From: a virus
Reading direction: 5' to 3' (one strand)
IMG/VR virus record: IMGVR_UViG_3300010885_039075
Span: 62,001 to 126,000 of that record
DNA length: 64,000 nt
The notes beneath the pieces are model-generated. The model had not been told where the DNA came from. It saw nothing but the letters and a program-made list of their open reading frames with translations, and did no database searches. Below, one piece after another: positions 29,205-37,976 of this stretch. The position numbers were made by a program, and so were the translations under genes. Each line of letters starts with the position of its first letter. The stretch's first letter is position 1.

Positions 29205-30337
29205 CAAGATTTTTATCAATATTTTTTTTATTATTTGCACTATGCTCCACTGGACAAGCAACAGGGCTTGTTGATTTAAAGTTTGGCCAAGCACAAATTG
29301 CAGACAGTCAGTGGAATGTCAGTGCTTGTATGTACACTACCACTTGTCAAATCTACAGTAAGAATCCAGGCACAGCATACAAAATTCCCTGGACCAGCGG
29401 CCGCATAACTTGGGCCGCAGGCGACTACATAGCATTCATTGATAACTCGCAAAAGGACGCTGGCAATCCTTGGCTGGCTGTACACTACAGAAGTAACGGT
29501 ACTGCCATAGACAACATGGGTACTGGGCATATTATTAACATGGGCAACGACTTTTTCTTTTTTGTAGGCAACGATAATAACACTGGTCAACTATTCAGTA
29601 TGACCACTGGACTATCTGGATCAGCCGGGGTTACGTGGACTGGTACATTGAATCCAACAGCCGCTCAGGTCAATGCGTATGCCGCCAATGGTAGTACCAC
29701 TCCCTTGGCCGCTGGTCAAACAGCACAGCCGGCCGGGCCGCCACCTTTATGTTGCGGAGGTAGTGCTTCACCGTTTAATGCAACTACTGCAAATATGTCT
29801 AAGGTTTTAGGATTCTCTTCTCGCACAACTAATGATAGTAAAGTATATATTGATCAAATAGGCAATGCAAATACTATTACAGTAGAACAGTCGGGAACCA
29901 AGCAAAATTATGTTGAATACAACGGCAACGGCTCTTCTAATAATACTACTATTACCCAACGAGGAAATTCATCCACTCAAATAAACTATACAGAAACAAA
30001 TATATCGGGTAATAATAATACTGTTAACATTATTCAGCAAAGTACCGGCGGCGGTAAAGGTGCCTTTGTTAATATTCAAGACAGTAACAACACAGTTGCT
30101 ATCCAGCAAAAGGATAGTGGCAGTCACTATGCCGAAGTTACACTAAGTGGAGGCAATAAAAATGTTGACATTACTCAACAGGGAAGTGCTGGTCATATGG
30201 CCAAGGTTAGTCTGTCAGGGCTAGCACAAGACTTGAGTTTAACCCAAAGCGGTAATACACAACAATTTTATTCGATTACCAGTAACTGTGCTTCGGCCGG
30301 CGGATGTGCTAAGATTACTGTGAATCAAGGGCAATAA
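29201..30337 (+). CDS. Curlin-repeat amyloid subunit (CsgA/CsgB-like) 2, with N-terminal domain
   Basis: This 378-residue secreted protein has a signal peptide (FLSIFFLLFALCSTGQATG), a globular N-terminal domain of about 180 residues rich in Trp/Gly/Cys, then at least six curlin-like repeats: KVYIDQIGNANTITVEQSG, NNTTITQRGNSS, ISGNNNTVNIIQQS, DSNNTVAIQQKDSG, LSGGNKNVDITQQG. The first repeat is nearly the same as that of curlin 1, so the two subunits could co-polymerise. The extra domain might dock the fibre to the cell or serve as nucleator. It overlaps the FecR gene by 4 nt. Confidence 0.82.
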   Translation: MTRFLSIFFLLFALCSTGQATGLVDLKFGQAQIADSQWNVSACMYTTTCQIYSKNPGTAYKIPWTSGRITWAAGDYIAFIDNSQKDAGNPWLAVHYRSNGTAIDNMGTGHIINMGNDFFFFVGNDNNTGQLFSMTTGLSGSAGVTWTGTLNPTAAQVNAYAANGSTTPLAAGQTAQPAGPPPLCCGGSASPFNATTANMSKVLGFSSRTTNDSKVYIDQIGNANTITVEQSGTKQNYVEYNGNGSSNNTTITQRGNSSTQINYTETNISGNNNTVNIIQQSTGGGKGAFVNIQDSNNTVAIQQKDSGSHYAEVTLSGGNKNVDITQQGSAGHMAKVSLSGLAQDLSLTQSGNTQQFYSITSNCASAGGCAKITVNQGQ

Positions 30338-30340
30338 ATA
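30333..30340 (+). promoter_or_regulatory. Late-type box (AATAAATA)
   Basis: It overlaps the stop codon of curlin 2 and lies about 20 nt before the next gene's start, with an AAGGAG ribosome site in between. Confidence 0.3.
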
Positions 30341-30359
30341 CTTTTCTAAGGAGAACACA

Positions 30360-30662
30360 ATGAAACAATTATTAGCTTGTGTTCTACTATTACCTGTTTT
30401 GGCTTACCCAAACCCCGTAACAGTAGATAAAGAATTGATATGTGATACGCCTACCAATATTATTGGACCTCTTACTACAACATACGGAGAATTTCCAATT
30501 TGGACCGGACAGGACACCGTTAGTAAATATGCACTATTGGTCAATGAAGAGACCAAGTCTTGGACTCTGATTCAGTTCAATGAATCTGCGGCCTGCGTAC
30601 TAGGTGCAGGGAATAACAGTAAAACTACGAAAAAAGAGCCAAAAGCCAATGTTAAGCTGTAG
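30360..30662 (+). CDS. Small secreted protein of the curli operon
   Basis: This 100-residue protein has a signal peptide (MKQLLACVLLLPVLAYPNP) and a mature part with two cysteines (ICDTPTN, ESAACVLG) that may form a disulfide, then strands YALLVNEETKSWTLIQF and a Lys-rich tail. The size and position would suit a periplasmic accessory such as CsgE, but I see no CsgE motif and do not claim it. AAGGAG ribosome site. Confidence 0.6.
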   Translation: MKQLLACVLLLPVLAYPNPVTVDKELICDTPTNIIGPLTTTYGEFPIWTGQDTVSKYALLVNEETKSWTLIQFNESAACVLGAGNNSKTTKKEPKANVKL

Positions 30663-30709
30663 TCAAATAAGTTTTTGGTAAATATTTTATATTTTAGGGA
30701 GGTACAATT

Positions 30710-30826
30710 ATGTTAGAAACATTATTTTGGTTAGCACTGGGTGCTTTTATAGGTTGGAATTTTCCTCAGCCACAGTTTGCAAAAAACATTCAGGCAAAAG
30801 TATTGGCCGCATTTAAAAAGGATTAA
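30710..30826 (+). CDS. Very small membrane protein
   Basis: This 38-residue ORF has a strong ribosome site (AGGGAGG, about 8 nt before ATG). The protein is one hydrophobic helix (MLETLFWLALGAFIGWNFPQ) and a basic amphipathic end. It is preceded by GTAAATATT, a possible late box. Its position 2 nt before the next membrane gene supports translation. Confidence 0.6.
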   Translation: MLETLFWLALGAFIGWNFPQPQFAKNIQAKVLAAFKKD

Positions 30827-30828
30827 TC

Positions 30829-31377
30829 ATGTCAGAAGTAAAATTAGATAAACCGTTGTCTCGTAGCGAACGCGAAGCATTAATTAAAGATAAAGCCGGA
30901 TTAGTCATTGTTATTATGGCGTTGTTCATGGCTATTACTACTTACTTTGCTAATAGTTTCAGTGGTGCTGTATTAAAGAATACACTAAAAGCCACAGACA
31001 CATACGCATTTTTTCAATCCAAATCTATCAAACAGGCCATTGCCGAGGGTCAGCGTGATGACTATATAACTCGCGGTGAACGAGTCAAGGCTGAAAAACT
31101 ACAGGCAAAAATTGATCGCTATGAAACTGATCCTGAAAAAGGTGAAGGTAAAAAAGAATTATTGGCCAAGGCCCAGGGCTATGAAAAGGCCAGAGATGAA
31201 GCTAGTAAACACAGCCCATGGTTAACATTTGCCAGCATGGCATTCCAACTAGCAATCGTTTTATTATCTGCCAGTATTCTTGCAGTTAACAATAAGATGT
31301 ATAAGGTAAGTTTATATGTTGCTGTTGTGGGTATTCTTTTGTTAGGTCAAGGAATTTGGTTACCTTTTAGCCTATGA
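30829..31377 (+). CDS. DUF4337-type membrane protein
   Basis: This 182-residue protein has a first transmembrane helix after an N-terminal charged part (LVIVIMALFMAITTYFANSF), the family-like sequence LKATDTYAFFQSKSIKQA, a charged middle coil and two C-terminal helices (FASMAFQLAIVLLSASILAV, YVAVVGILLLGQGIWL). The DUF4337 family is of unknown function. It overlaps the cyclase gene by 4 nt, so the two proteins may act together at the inner membrane. Confidence 0.7.
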   Translation: MSEVKLDKPLSRSEREALIKDKAGLVIVIMALFMAITTYFANSFSGAVLKNTLKATDTYAFFQSKSIKQAIAEGQRDDYITRGERVKAEKLQAKIDRYETDPEKGEGKKELLAKAQGYEKARDEASKHSPWLTFASMAFQLAIVLLSASILAVNNKMYKVSLYVAVVGILLLGQGIWLPFSL

Positions 31378-33425
31378 AAAAAATATTGCTAAGTCCGTGG
31401 ACAGCACTAATAACCCTTGTGCTGGTGTTAGGTATAAGAATCGCAGATCCTACATTTGTTGAAAGTGTAAGACTGCGTTATTTCGATACATTGATCGCTG
31501 GAAAAACACAAACAGAAAACAATATCTATACAGTGAATATAGATGAAGCGGCACTGGATAAATTAGGCCAATGGCCGTTACCGAGGGTTAACTATGCTGA
31601 AATTATTGAAGACCTGTATCATCGCAACGCTGGCCTTGTTGTTCTCAATGTGCTTATGGCTGAGCCTGATCGTACTGGTGGAGATAGGGATCTTGGCGCC
31701 ATACTTAAAAACTATCCTGTTGTCTTAGTCAGTATACCTAATTCTAAAAATAAAAATAATCCACGTGTGCCAGGTAGTGCTGTATTAAATCCCGAATGGT
31801 TGGATCAAATAGTCACATATCCTGGATTGATTGCCAACATACCGCAATTAGAAAATAATGCCGCAGGTGTGGGCATAGTAAACACATTACCGGAAGTAGA
31901 TGGTGTTAATCGTCGTGTACCCCTGGTGGTTGCTGTCAACGAAAAGTTATACCCAGGATTAAGCCTAGAGACGTTGCGTGTTGCCGCTGGGGATTCTACT
32001 TTTCAAGTCAAGCTATTTGAAGGTGGTGTTGAAAAAATGCGTATTCCAAAGTTTGGTCCTATAGCCACAGACAATTTAGGCCGCGTATGGATTGATTGGA
32101 GTCAGCAAAGTAAATCTGTGTCATTGACTGATTTGCCCAAAGACTTTGGTGGTGCCATTGTTGTAGTAGGACCAACAGCCGCAGGCATTAGTAATCCTTT
32201 GCCAACGAGCATAGGTGCGGTATTTCCGCATCATGTGCAGGCCGCGGTTATAGCAACTTTGGCCAACGGTGTTATAATACAAAGACCCGACTGGGCAGAT
32301 GGCGCAGAAATAATTGCTATATTAATAGCGGGTATTATTTTATTATTTTTAACAAGGTGGACTTATCTTGGACTTGCTAGTACTGTTGCTATTGTTGCTC
32401 TTTCTATTGTCGGCAGTAAGTTTGCTTATTCAAATTATCTTTATCTTCTTGATTCCACTTTGTTGGTCAGCGGCATTATTTTGGTTGCTTTACATGCTTA
32501 CGGGGTCAAGTTTGTAAGTGAGTTTTTACAAAAACAACAGATTAAAAAACAGTTTGGAACTTACCTAAGTCCAGATCTTGTAGCACAACTACAACGTCAG
32601 CCTGAGTTATTAAAGCTGGGCGGCGAGAGTAGAGAGCTAAGTATTATGTTCACTGATGTTCGTGGCTTTACCACAATTAGTGAACACTATGGCAAGGATG
32701 TACAAGGACTTACTAAAATTATGAATCGTTATATGACTGCTATGACAAAAAAGATTTTAGAAAATAAAGGTACATTAGACAAATATATAGGCGATGCACA
32801 AATGGCATTTTGGAATGCACCATTAGACAATGGCAACCATGCTAAAGATGCAGTACGCACAGGCCTGCAGATGTTGGAGAGTTTGGATGAATTTAATCGA
32901 GAAGTTACAGCAGAAGGCATACCAGCTTTTGGTATGGGTCTTGGAATTAATAGTGATACTGTTGTGGTGGGTAATATGGGAAGTGATCAGCGTTTTGACT
33001 ATACTTGCCTCGGTGACGGTGTTAATTTGGCTTCCAGACTGGAGGGCCAGAGTAAACCGTACGGTGTACGAATCGTACTTGGTACGAAAACTGCTGAATA
33101 TGTAAAGGATGAATTCTTTACTTTAGAATTAGATTGTATTGCCGTTAAAGGCAAGAAAGAAGGAGTTAATATACACACCGTGTTGATAACAGATGCCGGC
33201 GCGATGCCAGGTTATCTAATAGCCAGAGAAACTCACAATGCAATGTTGTCTGAGTATCGAACACAACGATTCGATGCGGCTATCGAACTTTGCAACAACC
33301 TAATGGAAGAATTTGACGGACAAATGAACCATTATTATGAAAATTGGATAGAGCGTTGCAAAGAAATGAAGTCAGTTGATTTACCAAAAGATTGGGACGG
33401 AGTTTACCGTGCTACTAGCAAGTAA
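31374..33425 (+). CDS. CHASE2-domain class III adenylate/guanylate cyclase
   Basis: This 683-residue protein has an N-terminal TM (about 8-23), an extracytoplasmic CHASE2 sensor (about 25-300, with VNIDEAALDKLGQWPLPR), three TMs (about 305-385) and a class III cyclase domain (about 418-600). Catalytic features are intact: FTDVRGFTTI with metal Asp, DKYIGDAQMAFW with base-selecting Lys and second metal Asp, and YTCLGDGVNLASRLE with the transition-state Asn and Arg. It should convert ATP (or GTP) to the cyclic nucleotide on sensing an external signal. It ends the curli operon. A tail of about 80 residues follows the domain. Confidence 0.9.
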   Translation: MKKILLSPWTALITLVLVLGIRIADPTFVESVRLRYFDTLIAGKTQTENNIYTVNIDEAALDKLGQWPLPRVNYAEIIEDLYHRNAGLVVLNVLMAEPDRTGGDRDLGAILKNYPVVLVSIPNSKNKNNPRVPGSAVLNPEWLDQIVTYPGLIANIPQLENNAAGVGIVNTLPEVDGVNRRVPLVVAVNEKLYPGLSLETLRVAAGDSTFQVKLFEGGVEKMRIPKFGPIATDNLGRVWIDWSQQSKSVSLTDLPKDFGGAIVVVGPTAAGISNPLPTSIGAVFPHHVQAAVIATLANGVIIQRPDWADGAEIIAILIAGIILLFLTRWTYLGLASTVAIVALSIVGSKFAYSNYLYLLDSTLLVSGIILVALHAYGVKFVSEFLQKQQIKKQFGTYLSPDLVAQLQRQPELLKLGGESRELSIMFTDVRGFTTISEHYGKDVQGLTKIMNRYMTAMTKKILENKGTLDKYIGDAQMAFWNAPLDNGNHAKDAVRTGLQMLESLDEFNREVTAEGIPAFGMGLGINSDTVVVGNMGSDQRFDYTCLGDGVNLASRLEGQSKPYGVRIVLGTKTAEYVKDEFFTLELDCIAVKGKKEGVNIHTVLITDAGAMPGYLIARETHNAMLSEYRTQRFDAAIELCNNLMEEFDGQMNHYYENWIERCKEMKSVDLPKDWDGVYRATSK

Positions 33426-33435
33426 ACCGTTTTAA

Positions 33436-33464
33436 TTGACTTTCTACAAATAGGCTGTTATAAT
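33436..33464 (+). promoter_or_regulatory. Consensus sigma70 promoter with 5'-end hairpin
   Basis: TTGACT, 17 nt, TATAAT (33459-33464). Right at the predicted transcript start an 8-bp hairpin (33468-33489, ACTTTTGC-CTAGGT-GCAAAAGT) may protect the mRNA 5' end. The leader then runs to a strong AAAGGAGG site before ATG 33535. Confidence 0.78.
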
Positions 33465-33534
33465 AGTACTTTTGCCTAGGTGCAAAAGTGTTAATCGCCT
33501 ATTATATATAACTGCGTAAAGGAGGTTTAAAACT

Positions 33535-34143
33535 ATGATACGCATCATGAAACTAATAGCAGGATTGCTAGGATTGATCCTAGTATGTTGGATCATCAAT
33601 TTTACCTATGAGTATAAGATGAACAATTTACGTACTGCTGAAAAAATGAGGCCAACTAGTATAACTGCTGGAGTGAGAGAAAAGCAATTAGACTGTTTGG
33701 CACAAAACATATACCACGAAGCTGGTTATGAGCCTTTTGAAGGTAAGGCCGCTGTTGCACAAGTAACGCTGAATCGAGCCGAGAGTGGCAAGTTTCCCGG
33801 TGACATTTGCAAAGTGGTTTATCAAAAAAACATAGTCTACGACAAAGTCCTTTGTCAATTTAGTTGGTATTGCGAAGGCAAGGCCGGGATAAAACCAAAA
33901 AATAAAGAAGCATATGATCAAAGTATGGAAGCGGCAAAAAAGGTTTTACTAGAAGGATTTAGATTACCTAGTTTGCAAAATGCCATGTATTATCATGCTG
34001 AATATGTAAATCCTCAATGGAACAAAGAACGTGTGGCCAAAGTAGGTGCTCATATTTTTTACAGTGATAATCCCAGCAACTATACTAAACAGGTAGTAGT
34101 TGTAGCAACAGAAACGAAACCTAATAAAGGAAAGCAAAAATGA
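33535..34143 (+). CDS. SleB-type cell wall hydrolase, membrane anchored
   Basis: This 202-residue protein has an N-terminal TM anchor (LIAGLLGLILVCWIINFTYE) and a hydrolase_2/SleB domain: CLAQNIYHEAGYEPFEGKAA with the catalytic Glu, VAQVTLNRAESGKFPGDICK, LCQFSWYCEGKAG and NAMYYHAEYVNPQW. SleB enzymes are lytic transglycosylases that cleave peptidoglycan. With an early-type promoter it is perhaps not for lysis but for envelope remodelling during infection (inference). An internal in-frame ATG is less likely. Confidence 0.85.
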   Translation: MIRIMKLIAGLLGLILVCWIINFTYEYKMNNLRTAEKMRPTSITAGVREKQLDCLAQNIYHEAGYEPFEGKAAVAQVTLNRAESGKFPGDICKVVYQKNIVYDKVLCQFSWYCEGKAGIKPKNKEAYDQSMEAAKKVLLEGFRLPSLQNAMYYHAEYVNPQWNKERVAKVGAHIFYSDNPSNYTKQVVVVATETKPNKGKQK

Positions 34144-34460
34144 AATTTAAATTTGATCTCAATGAAATTTTGAATTCTATTCAAACAACATTCACAGAAC
34201 ATTTTACTAAAATTAGTGCAGAGACCACAGGATGGATTGCAGTAATCTTATTACACCTTGCTACTATACCTACCTTGATGGCAATCTTAACAGGACTAAC
34301 TGAAAAGACGCCGCCTGTGGATTTAGTATTACTGGCATGGTCGGGATTGTTTTTATTTTTTGTTAAATCAACAATTCAAAAAGATATCTTAAACATTGTT
34401 ACCATTGGATTTGGATTTTTTATCCAGGCCTGTTTGATGGCTTTGATTATTTTTAAATAA
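34140..34460 (+). CDS. Small polytopic membrane protein
   Basis: This 106-residue protein has three predicted membrane helices (TGWIAVILLHLATIPTLMAI, VDLVLLAWSGLFLFFV, IVTIGFGFFIQACLMALIIF). It overlaps the hydrolase gene by 4 nt and the next gene by 1 nt. No named family, but the topology resembles small phage membrane proteins of T4-like phages. Confidence 0.6.
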   Translation: MKFKFDLNEILNSIQTTFTEHFTKISAETTGWIAVILLHLATIPTLMAILTGLTEKTPPVDLVLLAWSGLFLFFVKSTIQKDILNIVTIGFGFFIQACLMALIIFK

Positions 34461-34699
34461 TGTTAGTGATAACTGTCCATACATTTATGGTTGGTGACGT
34501 AGAAGATCCGGAAATCTATGCGGCCCAACCTTTGTGGGATTGGCAAAACAGTGATGCTGGTAAATGGGTGATGGAACACGCTGTAGAAACACCTGTTTAC
34601 CATCAATCTATTGATCATATGGCCTACGGATACAGATACGCTATTCGAGCCAAGCTAACAGATCAAGATGCTTTTGTTTATAAATTAAAATGGGGCTAA
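34460..34699 (+). CDS. Small protein, function unknown
   Basis: This 79-residue protein has a beta strand at the N-terminus (MLVITVHTFMVGDVEDPEIY) and several Trp and His residues. It is translationally coupled (1-nt overlap) to the upstream membrane gene. No family recognised; small proteins of this kind with WDWQNSDAGKWVMEHA often belong to conserved phage hypotheticals. Confidence 0.6.
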   Translation: MLVITVHTFMVGDVEDPEIYAAQPLWDWQNSDAGKWVMEHAVETPVYHQSIDHMAYGYRYAIRAKLTDQDAFVYKLKWG

Positions 34700-34700
34700 C

Positions 34701-35030
34701 TTGAACCCCTATGCTTATTTTAATTCTAGTAAATTGTGTTGGGAGATTTGGGTAGAAGAAGCGCAGGGCGACAGATTTGTCAAAGTACTCAAGCATGCCG
34801 ATATTGCACATAAAATGTTAAAAGATCAGGGCATAAAATTTGTTGACGCACATGCTAATTTAGGTCAAAAACCTTTGCTGTTAATCTGCGATCCAAAATT
34901 TTGGATTGATAATGAGCAAAATATATTTGACTGGTGTGCTATAAGTAGTGTACAATGTAAACTAATCGGCATGCTTCTTGAGTTTGATAGTCAAGAAGAT
35001 AAGATGATGTTTATGTTAAGGTGGCAATAA
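34701..35030 (+). CDS. Hypothetical protein (TTG start)
   Basis: This 109-residue protein starts at TTG 1 nt after the upstream stop; I see no ATG that would keep the operon spacing. It has a helical/beta mix with a central LLLICDPKFWIDN. No motif. Operon member upstream of sufB. Confidence 0.5.
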   Translation: MNPYAYFNSSKLCWEIWVEEAQGDRFVKVLKHADIAHKMLKDQGIKFVDAHANLGQKPLLLICDPKFWIDNEQNIFDWCAISSVQCKLIGMLLEFDSQEDKMMFMLRWQ

Positions 35031-35234
35031 TTGTTTGATCCTATAGGCAATGTTGCTAGAAAAATAGAAGTTATGCCCTGGGATATTTGGTTTGCTTGGA
35101 GGCCAGTTAAAACTGTCAGCGGCGAACGAGTATGGTTAAAGAAAATATATCGTAGGTGTATTAACACTTATGTAGATATGGATGATTGGACAAGATACGA
35201 ATATGGCAACATATTCGATATAATAAAACAATGA
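35031..35234 (+). CDS. Hypothetical protein (TTG start)
   Basis: This 67-residue protein starts at TTG directly abutting the preceding stop. It is rich in Trp, Arg and Tyr ([20 protein letters not shown]). Its TGA overlaps the sufB ATG (ATGA), which couples it to the SUF operon. No family recognised. Confidence 0.5.
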   Translation: MFDPIGNVARKIEVMPWDIWFAWRPVKTVSGERVWLKKIYRRCINTYVDMDDWTRYEYGNIFDIIKQ

Positions 35235-36646
35235 ATGAACTAGAACACGAATATTTGGCAGGGTGGGTTACTAATGTTGACACCGAATTAATCGGTAAAG
35301 GTTTGAACGAGCATACTGTTCGTATAATCAGTGCTAAAAACAATGAACCCGAATGGCTACTTGAATTCAGGCTTAATGCACTAGCCAAACTATCTACAAT
35401 GACTGAGCCTGACTGGGCCGAGTTAAAGTACACACGCCCGGACTACGACAACATTTACTATCACAGTCGACCTAAGAAACAATTTAAAAGTCTCGATGAA
35501 GTACCACAGGAAATTCTGGATGACTTTGAAAAGTTGGGTATCCCTTTAAAAGAACGTGCCAAGTTAGCAGGTGTTGCTGTTGATGCAGTCTTTGACAGCG
35601 TTAGTATTGGCACAACATACAAAGAGAAACTAGCAGAAGAAGGCATTATCTTTTGTAGTTTTAACGAAGCAGTACAACATCATCCTGATCTAGTACGACA
35701 ATATGTAGGCTCAGTTATACCTCAGGGCGATAACTGGTTTGCCTGTATTAACTCGGCAGTATTCAGTGATGGCAGTTTTGTTTATATTCCAGAAGGCAAA
35801 CGATGCCCATTAGAGTTGAGCACTTACTTTAGAATTAATAGTGCTGGTAGCGGTCAATTTGAACGCACCTTAATTATAGCAGACAAGGACAGTTATGTAT
35901 CTTACTTGGAAGGATGTACAGCACCCCAACGTGACGAGAATCAGTTACATGCCGCAGTGGTCGAACTTGTTGCCCTTGACAGGGCAGAGATTAAATATTC
36001 AACTGTACAAAACTGGTACCCAGGAGATGAGCACGGTATCGGCGGAGTCTACAACTTTGTCACCAAACGTGCCCAATGTCGTGGAGCCAAAAGCAGAGTT
36101 AGTTGGACTCAGGTGGAAACAGGATCAGCCATTACCTGGAAGTACCCCAGTTGCGTCCTTCAGGGTGATGGGTCAACAGGTGAGTTCTACTCAGTGGCTG
36201 TCACTCGTGGTAGACAACAGGCTGACACTGGTACAAAAATGATTCACATTGGCGCCAACACTCGTAGTAAAATTATCAGTAAAGGTATCAGCTTGGGTAA
36301 TAGCACGATGACATATAGAGGTCTGGTTCGTATGACTCCCGGCGCTAAAAATGCTCGTAATTTTACACAATGCGACAGTTTGATGATTGGAAATAATAGC
36401 AGATCAAATACAATCCCTTATACAGATTGTAGAAATGAAACTGCTCAAGTAGAACATGAAGCCACAACAGGCCGTGTCAGTGACGAAGAGTTATATTACT
36501 TGACGTCAAGAGGACTGGATCCAGAAAGCGCCGCAGGTGCAATCGTTAGTGGATTTTGTCGTAGTGTGTTGAACACATTGCCTTTGGAGTTTGCGGCCGA
36601 GGCAAATAAATTATTATCAGTAACAATGGAAGGGAGTATTGGATAA
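35231..36646 (+). CDS. sufB: Fe-S cluster scaffold subunit SufB
   Basis: This 471-residue protein starts at ATG 35231. It is full length compared with E. coli SufB (495 aa) and closely family-like: [56 protein letters not shown], and the C-terminal region with Cys in [10 protein letters not shown] (equivalent of Cys405) and [10 protein letters not shown] (Glu434 equivalent). Both residues are needed for cluster building. SufB receives sulfur from SufS-SufE and works with SufC and SufD. First committed gene of the SUF cluster. Confidence 0.95.
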   Translation: MNELEHEYLAGWVTNVDTELIGKGLNEHTVRIISAKNNEPEWLLEFRLNALAKLSTMTEPDWAELKYTRPDYDNIYYHSRPKKQFKSLDEVPQEILDDFEKLGIPLKERAKLAGVAVDAVFDSVSIGTTYKEKLAEEGIIFCSFNEAVQHHPDLVRQYVGSVIPQGDNWFACINSAVFSDGSFVYIPEGKRCPLELSTYFRINSAGSGQFERTLIIADKDSYVSYLEGCTAPQRDENQLHAAVVELVALDRAEIKYSTVQNWYPGDEHGIGGVYNFVTKRAQCRGAKSRVSWTQVETGSAITWKYPSCVLQGDGSTGEFYSVAVTRGRQQADTGTKMIHIGANTRSKIISKGISLGNSTMTYRGLVRMTPGAKNARNFTQCDSLMIGNNSRSNTIPYTDCRNETAQVEHEATTGRVSDEELYYLTSRGLDPESAAGAIVSGFCRSVLNTLPLEFAAEANKLLSVTMEGSIG

Positions 36647-36900
36647 TGGATATGGATCAAGCGGCAGTATTTTTAGCCGGAAGTATACTAACAGCCTTGG
36701 GCTTTATTGTGTTTGTTATTGCTATAGTTATAGTGAATAATATTGTACACAAATATTGGAAACCCGTGAGAGTTTTCACCGAAGATAGTTGGTCGGGTAT
36801 GAAAGAAGTGCGTTATGCTCACCCAGAAGAGTTGGAAAGAATTGCGCCTGTACTAGAAGAAAATAAAATTAATGTTAACAATAAAAAATCTGTCAGCTAA
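36646..36900 (+). CDS. Small membrane protein inside the SUF operon
   Basis: This 84-residue protein has one long membrane helix (LGFIVFVIAIVIVNNIVHKY) and a short cytoplasmic part with charged residues. It overlaps both sufB (1 nt) and sufC (29 nt). No such gene belongs to the standard SUF operon. It might tether the SufBCD complex to the membrane or be a bystander gene. Unknown family. Confidence 0.6.
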   Translation: MDMDQAAVFLAGSILTALGFIVFVIAIVIVNNIVHKYWKPVRVFTEDSWSGMKEVRYAHPEELERIAPVLEENKINVNNKKSVS

Positions 36901-37534
36901 AATTGGAGACAAGGAAATTATTTCCAATCTATCCGTGACTGTAAATTACGGAGAATGTCTGCTAATCACAGGATCAAACGGCAGTGGAAAAAGTACATTG
37001 TTGCACACCATCATGGGAAGACCAGACATTACAGCCACAGGCAGTATTCAACTAGGAGACAAAGAATTGTTGGACTTGCCCTGCTATGAAAGAAGCCGTG
37101 GTGGAGTTTTTATGTCTCATCAAGCGCCTCCGACTATAAATGGTGTTAATACCATGACTCTGTTTAAAGAAATACAAAAATCTCAAAACGTAGCAGGTAG
37201 CACCAGTGAATTAATTAAAATTACTAAATCAATATTCAATTGGATTGGCCTGCCCGCAGGCTGGGAGAAGCGGCCGTTCAATGACGGTGCCAGCGGCGGC
37301 GAACGTAAGAAAAACGAGTTAGCACAGGTAGTATTACTTAAAAATGGTATCAAGGTTCTTTTACTAGATGAACCAGATTCTGGCCTAGAACAATCTAGTA
37401 GAGAAAAAATTATTAATTTAGTCACAGAAATTAGAAATAACGGCTGTGTGTTATTAGTAACACATGACAAAGAACTACAAGATTTATACAGCAGTAATCA
37501 AATAGAATTAAGCAATGGGTCTATTAAACGTTAA
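36872..37534 (+). CDS. sufC: SUF ATPase SufC
   Basis: This 220-residue ABC ATPase has Walker A in LLITGSNGSGKSTLLHTIMG, Q-loop MSHQAPPTINGV, ABC signature NDGASGGERKKNEL, and Walker B KVLLLDEPDSGLE. The PDSGLE box after Walker B is the SufC-specific variant. It drives conformational changes in SufBCD during cluster assembly. It is slightly shorter than the cellular enzyme (about 248 aa). It overlaps the miniature SufD start by 20 nt. Confidence 0.93.
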   Translation: MLTIKNLSAKIGDKEIISNLSVTVNYGECLLITGSNGSGKSTLLHTIMGRPDITATGSIQLGDKELLDLPCYERSRGGVFMSHQAPPTINGVNTMTLFKEIQKSQNVAGSTSELIKITKSIFNWIGLPAGWEKRPFNDGASGGERKKNELAQVVLLKNGIKVLLLDEPDSGLEQSSREKIINLVTEIRNNGCVLLVTHDKELQDLYSSNQIELSNGSIKR

Positions 37535-37976
37535 ACGTGTCTGCGAAGACATGGAAAATATCGACATGCATTTTACTACCTTTTCCACGGAAAAGTTACA
37601 GACCATTGACATTTATATTATTCAGACTAAAGGATCGTGTACAGCTAATATCAAAATAGATCCACTGCCCTTTAGTAAAAGCAAAATAAAAATATATGTA
37701 TTTGCAGAAAATAAAGCTTCAGTGGACTGTGTTTGTAATTTAATAGTACCCAAGGATGTAGAAGGGGTTGAAACTGACATTCAAATTCGCAGTTGGCCCT
37801 TTGACAAAAGTGTTATCAAAGCAAGGCCAGAAATGTTTATTGCCAACAGTAATATCATTGCAACACATGGCAATGCACTAGGAACACTAAAAGCAGAAGA
37901 TAAGTATTACCTCAGCAGTAGAGGTATTGTTGATTACAAAGAAATGATTAAACAGAGTTTATTAGATAATGCGTGA
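37515..37976 (+). CDS. sufD: Miniature SufD-like scaffold subunit
   Basis: This 153-residue protein corresponds to only the C-terminal third of a normal SufD (about 420 aa). It keeps a short beta-helix-like stretch and the conserved end IIATHGNALGTLKAEDKYYL followed by SSRGI, including the His that lines the SufB-SufD interface in E. coli. An alternative start is ATG 37551, which has no overlap with sufC. Whether such a short subunit can pair with SufB is unclear. SufB could form homodimers instead. Position between sufC and sufS supports the identity. Confidence 0.72.
   Translation: MGLLNVKRVCEDMENIDMHFTTFSTEKLQTIDIYIIQTKGSCTANIKIDPLPFSKSKIKIYVFAENKASVDCVCNLIVPKDVEGVETDIQIRSWPFDKSVIKARPEMFIANSNIIATHGNALGTLKAEDKYYLSSRGIVDYKEMIKQSLLDNA

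Noticed and set aside
30360-30662. CsgE candidate
   Set aside because: It is secreted and the right size, but no CsgE motif could be recognised.
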